Shown: positions 1 through 7,363 of the stretch, piece by piece
Layout: each line of letters begins with the position of its first letter
How positions within the stretch are numbered: the first letter of the stretch is position 1
Source of the DNA: Chloroflexota bacterium
Lineage (GTDB): Bacteria; Chloroflexota; Dormibacteria; CF-121
NCBI GenBank assembly: GCA_005889395.1
Contig: VBFX01000011.1
Span: forward strand, 1 to 14,822
Length of the DNA stretch: 14,822 nucleotides
Reading direction: 5' to 3'
Program-made: the position numbers and the translations under genes
Notes under the pieces: generated by a model
Database searches by the model: none
What the model was told of the DNA's origin: nothing
The model's input: the letters and a program-made list of their open reading frames with translations, nothing else

Positions 1-1
1 G

Positions 2-319
2 GCCGACGCCATCCCCGATCGCGACGCCGATCGGGCGGCGGGGCTGAGGACGCTGGCGGTCGCGCTCGGAACGCCGAGAGGGGAACTGGCTGCCGCCGGC
101 CTCCTGCTGCTCGGCTCGTTGGTCTCGACTGTCCTCGTGATCGGTCGCGGCCAATCGTCGACGGCCGCGCTTTCTCTTGTCGGCGTCGTGGCGAGTGGCG
201 TGGTGGTCGGTCTCAGTTCTCGAGCTGGTCGACGTTCGTCATTGTTGGGCAAATGGATGGTGATTGTGGCGGCCGCGCTGGCCGCGGTGCCGCTGGTGGC
301 GCAGGCAAGTGGGCGGTAA
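2..319 (+). CDS. UbiA-family prenyltransferase, C-terminal fragment
   Basis: The gene enters from the left edge; about 105 C-terminal residues are visible. Enzymes of this family are integral membrane proteins that move a polyprenyl group onto an aromatic or lipid acceptor (quinone, chlorophyll or haem side chains, archaeal-type lipids). The visible start, ADAIPDRDADRAAGLRTLAV, matches the second Asp-rich motif of the family (D-x3-D-x-D-x-D-R followed by G-x-x-T-L-A-V-x-L-G), which binds the Mg-diphosphate of the prenyl donor. Two or three hydrophobic segments follow, as expected of the last membrane helices, and the frame ends in TAA. The following methyltransferase overlaps it by 11 bases, so the two are probably co-translated. 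The acceptor cannot be told from this piece: MenA-, UbiA- and COQ2-like enzymes share the motif. Family assignment is fairly secure; the exact substrate is unknown. Confidence 0.8.
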   Translation, partial: ADAIPDRDADRAAGLRTLAVALGTPRGELAAAGLLLLGSLVSTVLVIGRGQSSTAALSLVGVVASGVVVGLSSRAGRRSSLLGKWMVIVAAALAAVPLVAQASGR

Positions 320-1004
320 CACTGGCCGCATCGACGAGACCGCCGTTGGCAACCGCTATGGCGCGTGGTTCACCCGCGGCCTGCGAGGCATCGGCATGCG
401 CTACGTCTTTTCCAGACGCGGACTCTGGGTGATCAATACCCCCTACCGGCGCATCCTGGGCGCGGCCGCCGTCACGCGCGAGGATCGCGTGCTCGACCTC
501 GGCTGCGGGATCGGAAACATCCTGATCGCGCTCGCCGAACAGATCGACTTCGTCCGCCCAGCGGCCGGCGTCGACGTCTCGCCCGATCTGATCCGGATCG
601 GCCACCGAGAGATCGCGCGGGCCGGCCTGCAGGACCGCATCGGCCTCCAGGTGGCCCCGGCCACGCGCCTGCCGTTCGAGGATGGCGCGTTGGATGTCGT
701 TCTCACGTCGCATGTCCTGAAGCATCTGGATGATGAGGCGCTGCTTTCGTGTTTCCGCGAGGTCGCCCGCGTGCTCCGGCCCGGCGGACGATTTCTCCTC
801 TGGGAGTTCGACAAGAGTCCGCGGTCTGCGCTCCTGTTCTGGAGTGCGCGACTCAGTGGCTTGCCTCCGCCGTTCCAGCTGCGCACGAGTGCAGAGTTTT
901 CACGGGTGCTCCGATCGACAGGGTTCCATCGGGTCGTCCGGTTCGAGCCTGGATTCTTTCTCCTTCCGCCGGTGCCGCGCCTTGCGCTGCTGGCGACCCG
1001 ATAA
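309..1004 (+). CDS. class I SAM-dependent methyltransferase (UbiE/Methyltransf_11 type)
   Basis: A 231-residue soluble methyltransferase if read from GTG 309, which overlaps the prenyltransferase stop by 11 bases; an earlier in-frame ATG at 264 would overlap more deeply. Rossmann-fold SAM-binding motifs are in order: motif I VLDLGCGIGN (about residues 61-70), the acidic post-I strand GVDVSP (about 87-92), motif II LPFEDGALDVVL (about 121-132), and the post-motif LRPGG (about 156-160). The region before motif I (about 60 residues, rich in Arg and aromatics) does not look like canonical MenG/UbiE. The 'L-K-H-L' after strand 4 replaces the usual E-H-x. Being overlapped with a UbiA-type gene, it may methylate the prenylated product (quinone or lipid), but this is inference. 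The substrate is unknown. A weak TANNNT box near its 3' end belongs to the next gene. Confidence 0.8.
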   Translation: MGGNTGRIDETAVGNRYGAWFTRGLRGIGMRYVFSRRGLWVINTPYRRILGAAAVTREDRVLDLGCGIGNILIALAEQIDFVRPAAGVDVSPDLIRIGHREIARAGLQDRIGLQVAPATRLPFEDGALDVVLTSHVLKHLDDEALLSCFREVARVLRPGGRFLLWEFDKSPRSALLFWSARLSGLPPPFQLRTSAEFSRVLRSTGFHRVVRFEPGFFLLPPVPRLALLATR

Positions 1005-1014
1005 GCGGGCTTCC

Positions 1015-1020
1015 TACTAT
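1015..1020 (+). promoter_or_regulatory. candidate -10 box for glucose dehydrogenase cassette
   Basis: TACTAT lies 7 bases before ATG 1028, the distance expected for a leaderless transcript whose first base is at or near the start codon. No convincing -35 box is seen 17 bases upstream. The spacing matches that at bioY (6), queG (8), the 4083 gene (8) and the 11538 gene (8), which is the main support. Confidence 0.4.
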
Positions 1021-1027
1021 TGAGGCG

Positions 1028-2128
1028 ATGGCAAAGGCGGTGACCGCCACCATGCGCGCCGTTGCGGTGACGCCCATGCGGGCCAGCAGCGCCCGGCAGG
1101 TCGAGCTCCCGATTCCGACGGCGACCGGGAATACGGCGTTGATGCGCGTCCTCGAGGTCGGCATCGATGGTACCGACACGGAGATCAACAGCGGCCTCTA
1201 CGGCGAGGCGCCGCCGGGGTCCGACTTCCTGGTCATCGGTCACGAGGCGCTGAGCGTGGTCGAGGCGGTGGGGGAGGGGGTACCGGGATTCACCGCTGGC
1301 GACCTCGTCGTCTCGACGGTCCGCCGTCCCGACGACTGCCCCAATTGCCAGGCCGGCGAGAGCGACATGTGCCTCTTCGGCCGATACACGGAGCGCGGGA
1401 TCAAGGGCGCGCACGGCTACATGGGCGAGTACTACGCCGAAACCCCGGCCTTCATGGTCAAGATCCCGCCGGCGCTGCGACCGTTCGCCGTCTTGCTCGA
1501 GCCCTTGAGCATCGTGGAGAAGGCCACCTTCCAGGCCTGGAAGATCCAGGAGCGGATGCTGTGGGAGCCGACGCGGGCCGTCGTGCTCGGCGCGGGACAA
1601 ATTGGGATCCTGGGCACGATCCTGCTGCGGCTACGCGGGCTCGAGGTGCACGTCTATGCCAAGTCGCCACCGGACAGCCTTCAGCGCCGCATCGTCGAGA
1701 GCCTGGGCGCCACGTATGAGAGTGTCGACGACCATCCGGTGCTGGGAATCAGGGAGGAGCTCGGTCAGATCGACTTCATCCTCGAAGCGACCGGCAACAG
1801 CACGGTGGCGTTCGAGGCAATGCCGCAGGTCGGGACCAACGGTGTCCTCTGCCTCACCGGGGTGTCGGCCGGCAATCGCAGTATCGAGATCCCGGCGGAC
1901 GTTATCAACCTGCAGATGGTTCTCGGCAACCGGGTGGCGTTTGGATCGGTGAACGCCAACCGCCGTTACTTCGAAATGGGACTGGAGCATTTCCAGCAGG
2001 GCCAGCTACGATGGCCCGGCATCTTCCAGCGGTTGATCACTCGCCGGGTGCCCTTCGACGATTTCACGGCCGCGCTCGACCGCCGGCCCGAAGACATCAA
2101 GACCCTCCTGACGATCGCCGCCGAGTAG
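1028..2128 (+). CDS. gdh: glucose 1-dehydrogenase, zinc-dependent MDR family (archaeal type)
   Basis: Predicted NAD(P)-dependent glucose 1-dehydrogenase, oxidising glucose to glucono-1,5-lactone in the cytoplasm, as in the non-phosphorylative or semi-phosphorylative Entner-Doudoroff routes of Sulfolobus and haloarchaea. The protein is 366 residues from ATG 1028; ATG 1052 (MRAVAVTP) is an alternative that better fits the family's usual N-terminus. Catalytic zinc ligands appear as D47 (GIDGTD), H72-E73 (GHEA) and E158 (LLEPL). Asp in the first position is the haloarchaeal form; Sulfolobus and Thermoplasma enzymes have Cys. The structural-zinc lobe reads RRPDDCPNCQAGESDMC, with three Cys (104, 107, 115) and Asp where the first Cys usually stands. 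The nucleotide fold has GAGQIG (188-193). The next gene begins 7 bases after its stop and encodes a glucan-releasing enzyme, which fits. Related MDR dehydrogenases of other sugars cannot be excluded. Confidence 0.8.
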   Translation: MAKAVTATMRAVAVTPMRASSARQVELPIPTATGNTALMRVLEVGIDGTDTEINSGLYGEAPPGSDFLVIGHEALSVVEAVGEGVPGFTAGDLVVSTVRRPDDCPNCQAGESDMCLFGRYTERGIKGAHGYMGEYYAETPAFMVKIPPALRPFAVLLEPLSIVEKATFQAWKIQERMLWEPTRAVVLGAGQIGILGTILLRLRGLEVHVYAKSPPDSLQRRIVESLGATYESVDDHPVLGIREELGQIDFILEATGNSTVAFEAMPQVGTNGVLCLTGVSAGNRSIEIPADVINLQMVLGNRVAFGSVNANRRYFEMGLEHFQQGQLRWPGIFQRLITRRVPFDDFTAALDRRPEDIKTLLTIAAE

Positions 2129-2135
2129 TCGCACG

Positions 2136-4076
2136 ATGGCGCTCCACCTCGATCCGCGGATCTGTCGAAACGTCGCGGCGGCCATGGGTCGCGAGTGGGT
2201 GGTGACAAACGGCCTCGGTGGTTACGCGTCGGGAACGGTGGCCGGGGTGAACACTCGCCGCTACCACGGCTTACTGGTTGCGTCGTTGAACCCGCCTGTC
2301 CAGCGGATGGTGCTGCTGGCGGCGCTCGAGGAGTGGGTCATCGCGCCCGACGGCGAGCGGCAACCGCTCTCGGCCCAGGAGTACTGGGACGGGACCGTCT
2401 ACCCGGATGGGTTCCGCTTGCTGGAGGGCGTCGATCTCGACGGCATGCTGCCCACCTTTCGCTGGGCGGTTCACGGCCGCATCATCGAAAAACGGATATG
2501 GATGGAACATGGCGTCTCGCGGACGGTGCTGACCTATCGGCTGCTGGCGGGCCCACCGCTTTCGTTACAGCTCCGGCCACTCTATGCGCACCGCGACTAC
2601 CACGAGCAGCGACATGGCCAGGGCGGCTTTGACATGGTGGAGAGCAGCGACGGCTGGATCATCGACGCCGCCGGGGTTCGCAGTCACTTCGACGTGCGGC
2701 CGTCGCCGGTCGTTCGCAGCGGTCCCGATTGGTACTGGCGTGTCTTGCATCGAGCCGAGCGCGATCGCGGTCTCGACGACGAAGAGGACCTGTTCACGCC
2801 CGGGACGGTCGAGGTGGCGCTCGACGGAGAGACGGACGTGGTCGTCCTCGCCGGCACGGATCCCGTCCCCCGGGGATGGGACGTCGCGACGTCGTGGCAC
2901 GCAGCCCAGCAGCGGCAGGACGCCCTGGCGGATCCCTCGAGCGAGCATCCGCTGGCGGGGCAACTGGTGCTCGCGGGCGAACAGTTCCGGGTCGCCCGGG
3001 GCACCCGGCAGCGGACCGTGATCGCCGGTTATCACTGGTTTGCCGATTGGGGCCGCGACACGATGATCAGCCTGCCATCGCTTGCGATGCGCCCCGGCTC
3101 ACTCTGGGAGGCACGCGCGGTGCTCGAGACCCATATCAAATATCTGGATCACGGTCTCATCCCGAACCGATTTCCGGATGGTGGCGAGCAGCCTGAGTAC
3201 AACACGATGGATGCGACCCTGTGGCTGTTCCAGGCGGTGGCCGCGTACCTGCGAACCAGCGGCGATTGGCGGTTCGTCGCCGACCGGCTCGAGGCGCTCG
3301 AAGGGATCATCGACTGGCACGTCGGCGGAACCCGGCACAACATCGGCATGGACCATCGGGATGGATTGCTTGCCGGCGGCGAGGCGGGCTACGCGCTCAC
3401 CTGGATGGATGCGCGTGTGGGGGACTGGGTGGTCACGCCCCGACGCGGCAAGCCGATCGAGGTCAACGCCCTCTGGTACAACGCGCTGCGGCTGACGGGT
3501 GACTGGTGCGAGCGGGCCATGCGGCCGGCGGGCCGCTACCGGCAGATAGCGGCGCAGGCGCACGAATCGGCGCGGGCGCGGTTCTGGTATGGCGAGGGCG
3601 ACTACTGCTATGACGTGGTCGATTCGGCCGATGGCGACGATCCCAGCTTGCGGCCCAACCAGGTGATCGCGCTCGCCCTCGTCTATCCCTTGATCGAGGG
3701 CGAGCGCGCGCGCTCGGTGCTCGACCGGGTCACAGCCAAGCTCCTGACGCCATACGGCCTGCGGACGCTGAGTCCGGACGACCCCCGCTATCAGCCCTCG
3801 TACCACGGCGATCAGCGCGCGCGCGACGCCGCCTATCACATGGGGATGGCGTGGCCCTGGCTGATGGGACCGTATCTCGATGCTCGCCTTCGCATCGATG
3901 GCGATCGAGCGGTGGTCCGCCGGCTGCTCGAGCCGTTTCTCGGGCATCTCCACGATGCCGGGCTGGGTACGATCAGCGAAATCTTCGAGCCGGAGCCGCC
4001 CTACCGGCCGGTCGGCTGCATTTCCCAGGCCTGGAGCGTCGCCGAAATCCTCCGCCACGCGCGCGCTCTATCCTGA
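2136..4076 (+). CDS. glycogen debranching enzyme / amylo-alpha-1,6-glucosidase (GH133-type)
   Basis: A 646-residue protein of the bacterial/archaeal debranching type, expected to hydrolyse alpha-1,6-linked glucose stubs of glycogen or similar glucans and release free glucose. The N-terminal domain (about residues 15-240) carries the family signature WVVTNGLGGYASGTV followed by NTRRYHGLL. The C-terminal (alpha/alpha)6 domain (about 290-640) contains GYHWFADWGRDTM (about 298-310), the conserved GLIPNRFPDGG with YNTMDATLW, and IEVNALWYNAL, all typical of GDE_C/amylo-alpha-1,6-glucosidase. No signal peptide is seen, so it acts inside the cell. It follows the glucose dehydrogenase by 7 bases and precedes the 4083 gene by 6 bases; no Shine-Dalgarno is visible, consistent with translational coupling. 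Glucose released here would be the substrate of the upstream dehydrogenase. Domain assignment is strong; precise glucan preference is unknown. Confidence 0.88.
   Translation: MALHLDPRICRNVAAAMGREWVVTNGLGGYASGTVAGVNTRRYHGLLVASLNPPVQRMVLLAALEEWVIAPDGERQPLSAQEYWDGTVYPDGFRLLEGVDLDGMLPTFRWAVHGRIIEKRIWMEHGVSRTVLTYRLLAGPPLSLQLRPLYAHRDYHEQRHGQGGFDMVESSDGWIIDAAGVRSHFDVRPSPVVRSGPDWYWRVLHRAERDRGLDDEEDLFTPGTVEVALDGETDVVVLAGTDPVPRGWDVATSWHAAQQRQDALADPSSEHPLAGQLVLAGEQFRVARGTRQRTVIAGYHWFADWGRDTMISLPSLAMRPGSLWEARAVLETHIKYLDHGLIPNRFPDGGEQPEYNTMDATLWLFQAVAAYLRTSGDWRFVADRLEALEGIIDWHVGGTRHNIGMDHRDGLLAGGEAGYALTWMDARVGDWVVTPRRGKPIEVNALWYNALRLTGDWCERAMRPAGRYRQIAAQAHESARARFWYGEGDYCYDVVDSADGDDPSLRPNQVIALALVYPLIEGERARSVLDRVTAKLLTPYGLRTLSPDDPRYQPSYHGDQRARDAAYHMGMAWPWLMGPYLDARLRIDGDRAVVRRLLEPFLGHLHDAGLGTISEIFEPEPPYRPVGCISQAWSVAEILRHARALS
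4069..4074 (+). promoter_or_regulatory. possible internal -10 box before the 4083 gene
   Basis: TATCCT overlaps the stop codon of the debranching enzyme and ends 8 bases before GTG 4083. It fits the TANNNT spacing seen at other starts here and could give a separate leaderless transcript, but no -35 is evident and coupling to the upstream gene explains expression equally well. Confidence 0.25.
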
Positions 4077-4082
4077 GACCCC

Positions 4083-4715
4083 GTGAAGCTCATCGACGTC
4101 ACCATCCCGATCCGCGACGCGATGACGGTCTATCGCGGCAATCCGGCGGTGCGGATCCGCCCGGTGATGACGCTCGAGAAAGATGGCGTCCACGTCAGCG
4201 AGCTCCGGCTGGGATCGCACACCGGGACGCACGTCGACGCGCCCAGTCACTTCATCAAGGGCGGAAAGGGGATCGACCGAGTCGATGCCGAGCGCTTCAT
4301 CGGCCCGGCCTGGGTCGCGGATCTTCGGCGCGTCAAGGGCGGCATCGGCGCCGGCGACCTGGCAACGGCACGCATCCCGCGCGCCAGCCGGCGGGTCCTC
4401 TTGCGCACCAGCAACTCCCGCTGGTGGCACCCCGCGCGCGCATTCCAGACGGACTTCGTGTACCTGGCTCCGGACGGCGCGGACTGGCTGGTCGAACGCG
4501 GCGCGCAGCTGGTCGGCATCGATTACCTGTCGATCGAAGGTTATGGCGTCGCGGACGCACCCACGCACACGCGACTGCTGGGCGCGGGTATCCCCATTCT
4601 TGAAGGACTCGACCTCTTCAACGTACGCCCTGGCCGCTGGCAGATGGCGGCCCTCCCGCTGCGGATCAAGGATGGTGATGCGGGCCTGACGCGCGCCGTC
4701 CTCTGGACCAATTGA
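4083..4715 (+). CDS. cyclase / arylformamidase-family metal-dependent hydrolase (KynB-like)
   Basis: A 210-residue protein beginning at GTG 4083. It contains the family metal-binding signature HTGTHVDAPSHF (about residues 46-57), with D/H spacing characteristic of the cyclase family (PF04199) that includes KynB kynurenine formamidase, isatin hydrolase and related amidohydrolases. Other supporting segments are the N-terminal IDVTIPI and the late VGIDYLSIEGYG, where Asp precedes the active-site loop in relatives, with H about 10 residues further (APTHTRLL). The reaction is hydrolysis of an amide or similar bond using Zn or Mn. Although the trp biosynthetic genes lie 9 kb away, no other kynurenine gene is present, so a formamidase role is not supported by context. 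It is the third gene of the glucose cassette; a role on the lactone made by the dehydrogenase is possible but speculative. Family call is secure, substrate is not. Confidence 0.75.
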   Translation: MKLIDVTIPIRDAMTVYRGNPAVRIRPVMTLEKDGVHVSELRLGSHTGTHVDAPSHFIKGGKGIDRVDAERFIGPAWVADLRRVKGGIGAGDLATARIPRASRRVLLRTSNSRWWHPARAFQTDFVYLAPDGADWLVERGAQLVGIDYLSIEGYGVADAPTHTRLLGAGIPILEGLDLFNVRPGRWQMAALPLRIKDGDAGLTRAVLWTN

Positions 4716-4735
4716 GTGACGGCCCACGCGCGGCG

Positions 4736-4768
4736 GAGGGAGGTCCTCGGACGTCCTTGACCTCCCTC
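4736..4768. terminator. hairpin between convergent genes, likely bidirectional terminator
   Basis: A perfect 10-base inverted repeat, GAGGGAGGTC (4736-4745) and GACCTCCCTC (4759-4768), flanks a 13-base loop. It sits between the stop of the plus-strand cyclase-family gene (4715) and the stop of the minus-strand secreted-protein gene (4783). No T tract follows on either strand, so classic intrinsic termination is not assured; position and symmetry suggest a shared terminator or 3'-end stabiliser. A short palindrome CTCGCGAG follows at 4771-4778. Confidence 0.55.
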
Positions 4769-4782
4769 GCCTCGCGAGAGGT

Positions 4783-5277
4783 TTAGCGCAGCGCGGCGAA
4801 GTTGATTACCGGGCAGCGAACGAGCGTCGCGGTGACCTCGAGTGTTCCCTTCCCGGCGGCGACGGCGGCGAGGATATCGTCGTCTTTACTGAGCTCGACC
4901 GGATTGATACCGGGATTCCAATGAAAGATCTGTAGATTCCACGCACCACCGGCATAGCCAACCTCAGTCGGGATGAAATTGAGCACGTTGCAACTGCTGG
5001 CATCGTTCGGGAGGGCGGCAAACAAGCGGGCACACTGGACGGCGGGCGTGGTTCCGTTAGCACCGACGATGTGGTACACGACGTTGCCGTGACTGATCAG
5101 CTGGGCCGCGTGCGGCGACGATGTGACTTCCGGGGTGGCCTGGTACTCGATGATCTGGTGGTCGTAGAAGCCCGAGTTATCGACCGAGGTGCTGGCCGAA
5201 ACCGGCTGGGCAAGCGCGAACAGAGAGCCGATGGCGACGGGGATGGATGCGATGCGGGCGAGACCAAGGAGTTTCAA
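4783..5277 (-). CDS. secreted protein of unknown function, signal peptide
   Basis: A 164-residue protein read from TTG 5277. That start is chosen because AGGAGGG (minus strand, 5289-5283) lies 5 bases upstream and because it gives a clean signal peptide: MKLLGLAR, a hydrophobic core, then a signal-peptidase I site AQPVSA. Upstream open frame to 5550 lacks these features. There is no lipobox, so the mature protein (about 136 residues) is likely released or periplasmic/cell-wall associated. It holds three Cys (in AVQC, SSCN and VRCPV), few charged residues and probable beta strands. The C-terminal pattern W-N-P-G-I-N-P-V-x-L-S-x-D-D-x-I-L-A followed by G-x-L-x-V-T-x-T-x-V-x-C-P-V resembles, from memory, a group of uncharacterised secreted proteins common in Chloroflexota and Actinobacteria (possibly DUF7482). 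Function unknown. It is divergent from the 5393 gene and convergent with the cyclase-family gene. Confidence 0.7.
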   Translation of the reverse strand: MKLLGLARIASIPVAIGSLFALAQPVSASTSVDNSGFYDHQIIEYQATPEVTSSPHAAQLISHGNVVYHIVGANGTTPAVQCARLFAALPNDASSCNVLNFIPTEVGYAGGAWNLQIFHWNPGINPVELSKDDDILAAVAAGKGTLEVTATLVRCPVINFAALR

Positions 5278-5282
5278 TGACT

Positions 5283-5289
5283 CCCTCCT
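5283..5289 (-). promoter_or_regulatory. ribosome binding site deciding the TTG start at 5277
   Basis: On the minus strand the sequence reads AGGAGGG-agtca-TTG, a full-strength Shine-Dalgarno with 5-base spacing. It is one of only two strong ribosome sites noticed in the window and fixes the start of the secreted protein. Confidence 0.7.
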
Positions 5290-5392
5290 GTGCTGAGTGT
5301 CCGCGAGGTCGCGGCGCCGACCACGGTGCCAGCTTTGTGTGACAGGCTTATGAAGTGCCTTCGCAGCATCGACAAGGGTTGAGTCGCTCCGG

Positions 5393-7363
5393 GTGGCGTT
5401 CCGTACCGGACTCGTGGAGGGAGTCGCAGCGCGTCCGGCTGGTCCCTTGATCCGGTGGATCGGCTCGAACGTCCTGTACCTGTCGTATTTCTCGAACTTC
5501 GTCTTGCTCGCCAGCTTCCTCGGCATCGGTCTCGGATTCCTCCGAGCCAACGCCGCTCATGACCTCTTTCCGTTCGCACCGATCGCCCTGACCGCGCTGG
5601 TGGCCTTCGTTCGTGTGTTTCCCGTCGAAATCGATCGATCCGGTACCGAACTGATTTTCTTCGGTGCGTTGGGCACACGGAGCGGGCTGCCGCCGTTCGT
5701 GACGCTGCCGCTGCTGTTTCTCGGCGTTGCTGCGGTCATGGCACTGGTGGGGGAGGGCGTAGCGCGGACCTTTCGCCGGTTCTCGCCGCTGGAGGCCTAT
5801 CGGCTGGACATTCTTGGCAGCCTGGCCGGCATCATCACGTTCTCGGCGCTCGCCTTCCTCGAGGCGCCTCCCTTCGTCTGGGGCGTGGTCGTCGCGGCGG
5901 CGTTATTCCTCCTGATCGACCGGCGACGCGCGCTCTGGCAGGCGCCGGCGCTGGCGGCCATGCTGACTTTGCTCGGCCTCGAATCGGCCGTTCCGACCGA
6001 CAGCTGGTCGCCGTACTACAAGATCCGGCTGAATCCACACCCGTCGGGCGCCGTCACGCTTCTCGTCAACGGGATCCCGCACCAAACGATCGACCTGGCA
6101 CAGCGACGGCTCGACCAGGTTCCTATCTACGGCCTTCCCTACCAGCACCGGAAGCCGCTGCCGGCCAGCGTGCTCATCGTCGGCGCCGGCACCGGTGATG
6201 ATGTGGCGATCGCGCTTCGGCTCGGGGCCCGGCACGTCGATGCGGTCGAAATTGATCCGCGGATCCACGACATCGGGGTCCAGCGCAATCCGGACCGCGC
6301 GTTCCAGGACGCACGCGTGACCTCGTATGTCAACGACGGTCGGGCCTTCCTCGAGCAGACGACACGCCGCTACGATCTCATCCTCTTCGCTTTACCCGAT
6401 TCGCTGACGCTGGTCGCCGGTCAATCGTCGCTGCGCCTCGAGAGCTATCTCTTCACGGCGGAAGCCATGCAGGCGGCGCGGGCGCATCTCACGCCCGATG
6501 GGGCCTTCGGCGAGTACAACTATTACCGCGAGCAGTGGCTCGTCGATCGCCTCGCCGGTACGCTGCAGCAGGTGTACGGCCATCCGCCGTGTCTCGATTC
6601 GACCGGACAGGAGGGCCGGCTCGCCTTGCTGATGGTGAGCCCGAATCAGGCCGCGCTCCAGTGCCCGACACTGTGGCGGCCCGCGGCGGCGACGCCGGCC
6701 CCGGCCACCGACGACTACCCCTTTCTCTACCTGCAGCAGCGGACGATTCCCGCGTTCTACCTGCTGACGCTCGCCCTCATCCTCGGGGCGGCGCTGCTGC
6801 TGATCCGATTGGGTGCCGGCGCGCTGCGCCCGATGGGCCGCTACCTCGACCTCTTCCTCATGGGCGCCGCCTTTCTGCTGCTCGAGACCAAGAATGTCGT
6901 CCAGTTCGCGTTGCTGTTCGGGACGACCTGGTTCGTAAACTCGCTCGTCTTCGTCGGCATCCTGGTCGCCGTCTACCTTGCCATCGAGGTCGCGCGGCGG
7001 ATCGAGCTGGGGCCGCCGTGGCGTCTTTATGCCGCCCTGCTGGCGGCGCTTACCGTTGCCTGGCTCGTGCCACCGGACCTGCTTCTCGGCCTGACGGTTG
7101 TTCCGCGTTTTATCGTCGCCATCGTGGTCGCCTTCGCCCCCGTCTTCCTCGCCAACCTGCTGTTCGCGAGCCGCTTCCGCGACGTCGCCGCATCGAACCT
7201 CGCCTTCGCGACCAACCTGCTGGGGGCGATGCTGGGCGGCGTGCTCGAGTACGCCTCGCTGGTTACGGGCTATCGGGCATTACTGATCGTGATCGCGCTG
7301 CTCTACGCGGGCGCGTTCATGCTGCAACGATTCCAATCACGCCCGGTCGCTACCGCCGGTTAG
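5393..7363 (+). CDS. multi-pass membrane protein with spermidine synthase-like domain
   Basis: A 656-residue protein with three parts: an N-terminal group of membrane helices (roughly residues 30-195), a cytosolic Rossmann domain like spermidine synthase/methyltransferase (about 205-440), and a C-terminal group of about six to seven helices (about 450-650). The Rossmann domain shows VLIVGAGTGDD (260-270), the acidic AVEIDP on strand 2, VNDGRAFL and YDLILFALPDS, where D-x-x-x-D residues hold the polyamine in true synthases. This architecture is known from many genomes as membrane-bound spermidine synthase-like proteins whose substrate is unresolved. GTG 5393 is the earliest in-frame start, with no good ribosome site. 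In homologues I recall, a first helix precedes LIRWIG; here only about 18 non-hydrophobic residues precede it, so the N-terminus may be shortened or disrupted. The stop overlaps by 4 bases the stop of the minus-strand gene that follows. Confidence 0.72.
   Translation: MAFRTGLVEGVAARPAGPLIRWIGSNVLYLSYFSNFVLLASFLGIGLGFLRANAAHDLFPFAPIALTALVAFVRVFPVEIDRSGTELIFFGALGTRSGLPPFVTLPLLFLGVAAVMALVGEGVARTFRRFSPLEAYRLDILGSLAGIITFSALAFLEAPPFVWGVVVAAALFLLIDRRRALWQAPALAAMLTLLGLESAVPTDSWSPYYKIRLNPHPSGAVTLLVNGIPHQTIDLAQRRLDQVPIYGLPYQHRKPLPASVLIVGAGTGDDVAIALRLGARHVDAVEIDPRIHDIGVQRNPDRAFQDARVTSYVNDGRAFLEQTTRRYDLILFALPDSLTLVAGQSSLRLESYLFTAEAMQAARAHLTPDGAFGEYNYYREQWLVDRLAGTLQQVYGHPPCLDSTGQEGRLALLMVSPNQAALQCPTLWRPAAATPAPATDDYPFLYLQQRTIPAFYLLTLALILGAALLLIRLGAGALRPMGRYLDLFLMGAAFLLLETKNVVQFALLFGTTWFVNSLVFVGILVAVYLAIEVARRIELGPPWRLYAALLAALTVAWLVPPDLLLGLTVVPRFIVAIVVAFAPVFLANLLFASRFRDVAASNLAFATNLLGAMLGGVLEYASLVTGYRALLIVIALLYAGAFMLQRFQSRPVATAG

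Noticed and set aside
443..1600. Long minus-strand open frame across the methyltransferase and glucose dehydrogenase genes
   Set aside because: It mirrors two well-recognised plus-strand genes, is Arg-rich with no recognisable domain, and is typical of antisense frames in GC-rich DNA.
3099..4058. Minus-strand open frame opposite the debranching enzyme
   Set aside because: The plus strand carries an uninterrupted conserved GH133 domain; the antisense product has no domain signature.
4083..4715. Kynurenine-pathway formamidase linked to the trp genes in the window
   Set aside because: The gene is more than 7 kb from the trp run, in another transcription unit, and no kynureninase or tryptophan dioxygenase gene is present; only the family can be claimed.
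5278..5550. N-terminal extension of the secreted protein upstream of TTG 5277
   Set aside because: The extension is highly basic and would bury the signal peptide; a full Shine-Dalgarno stands 5 bases before TTG 5277.
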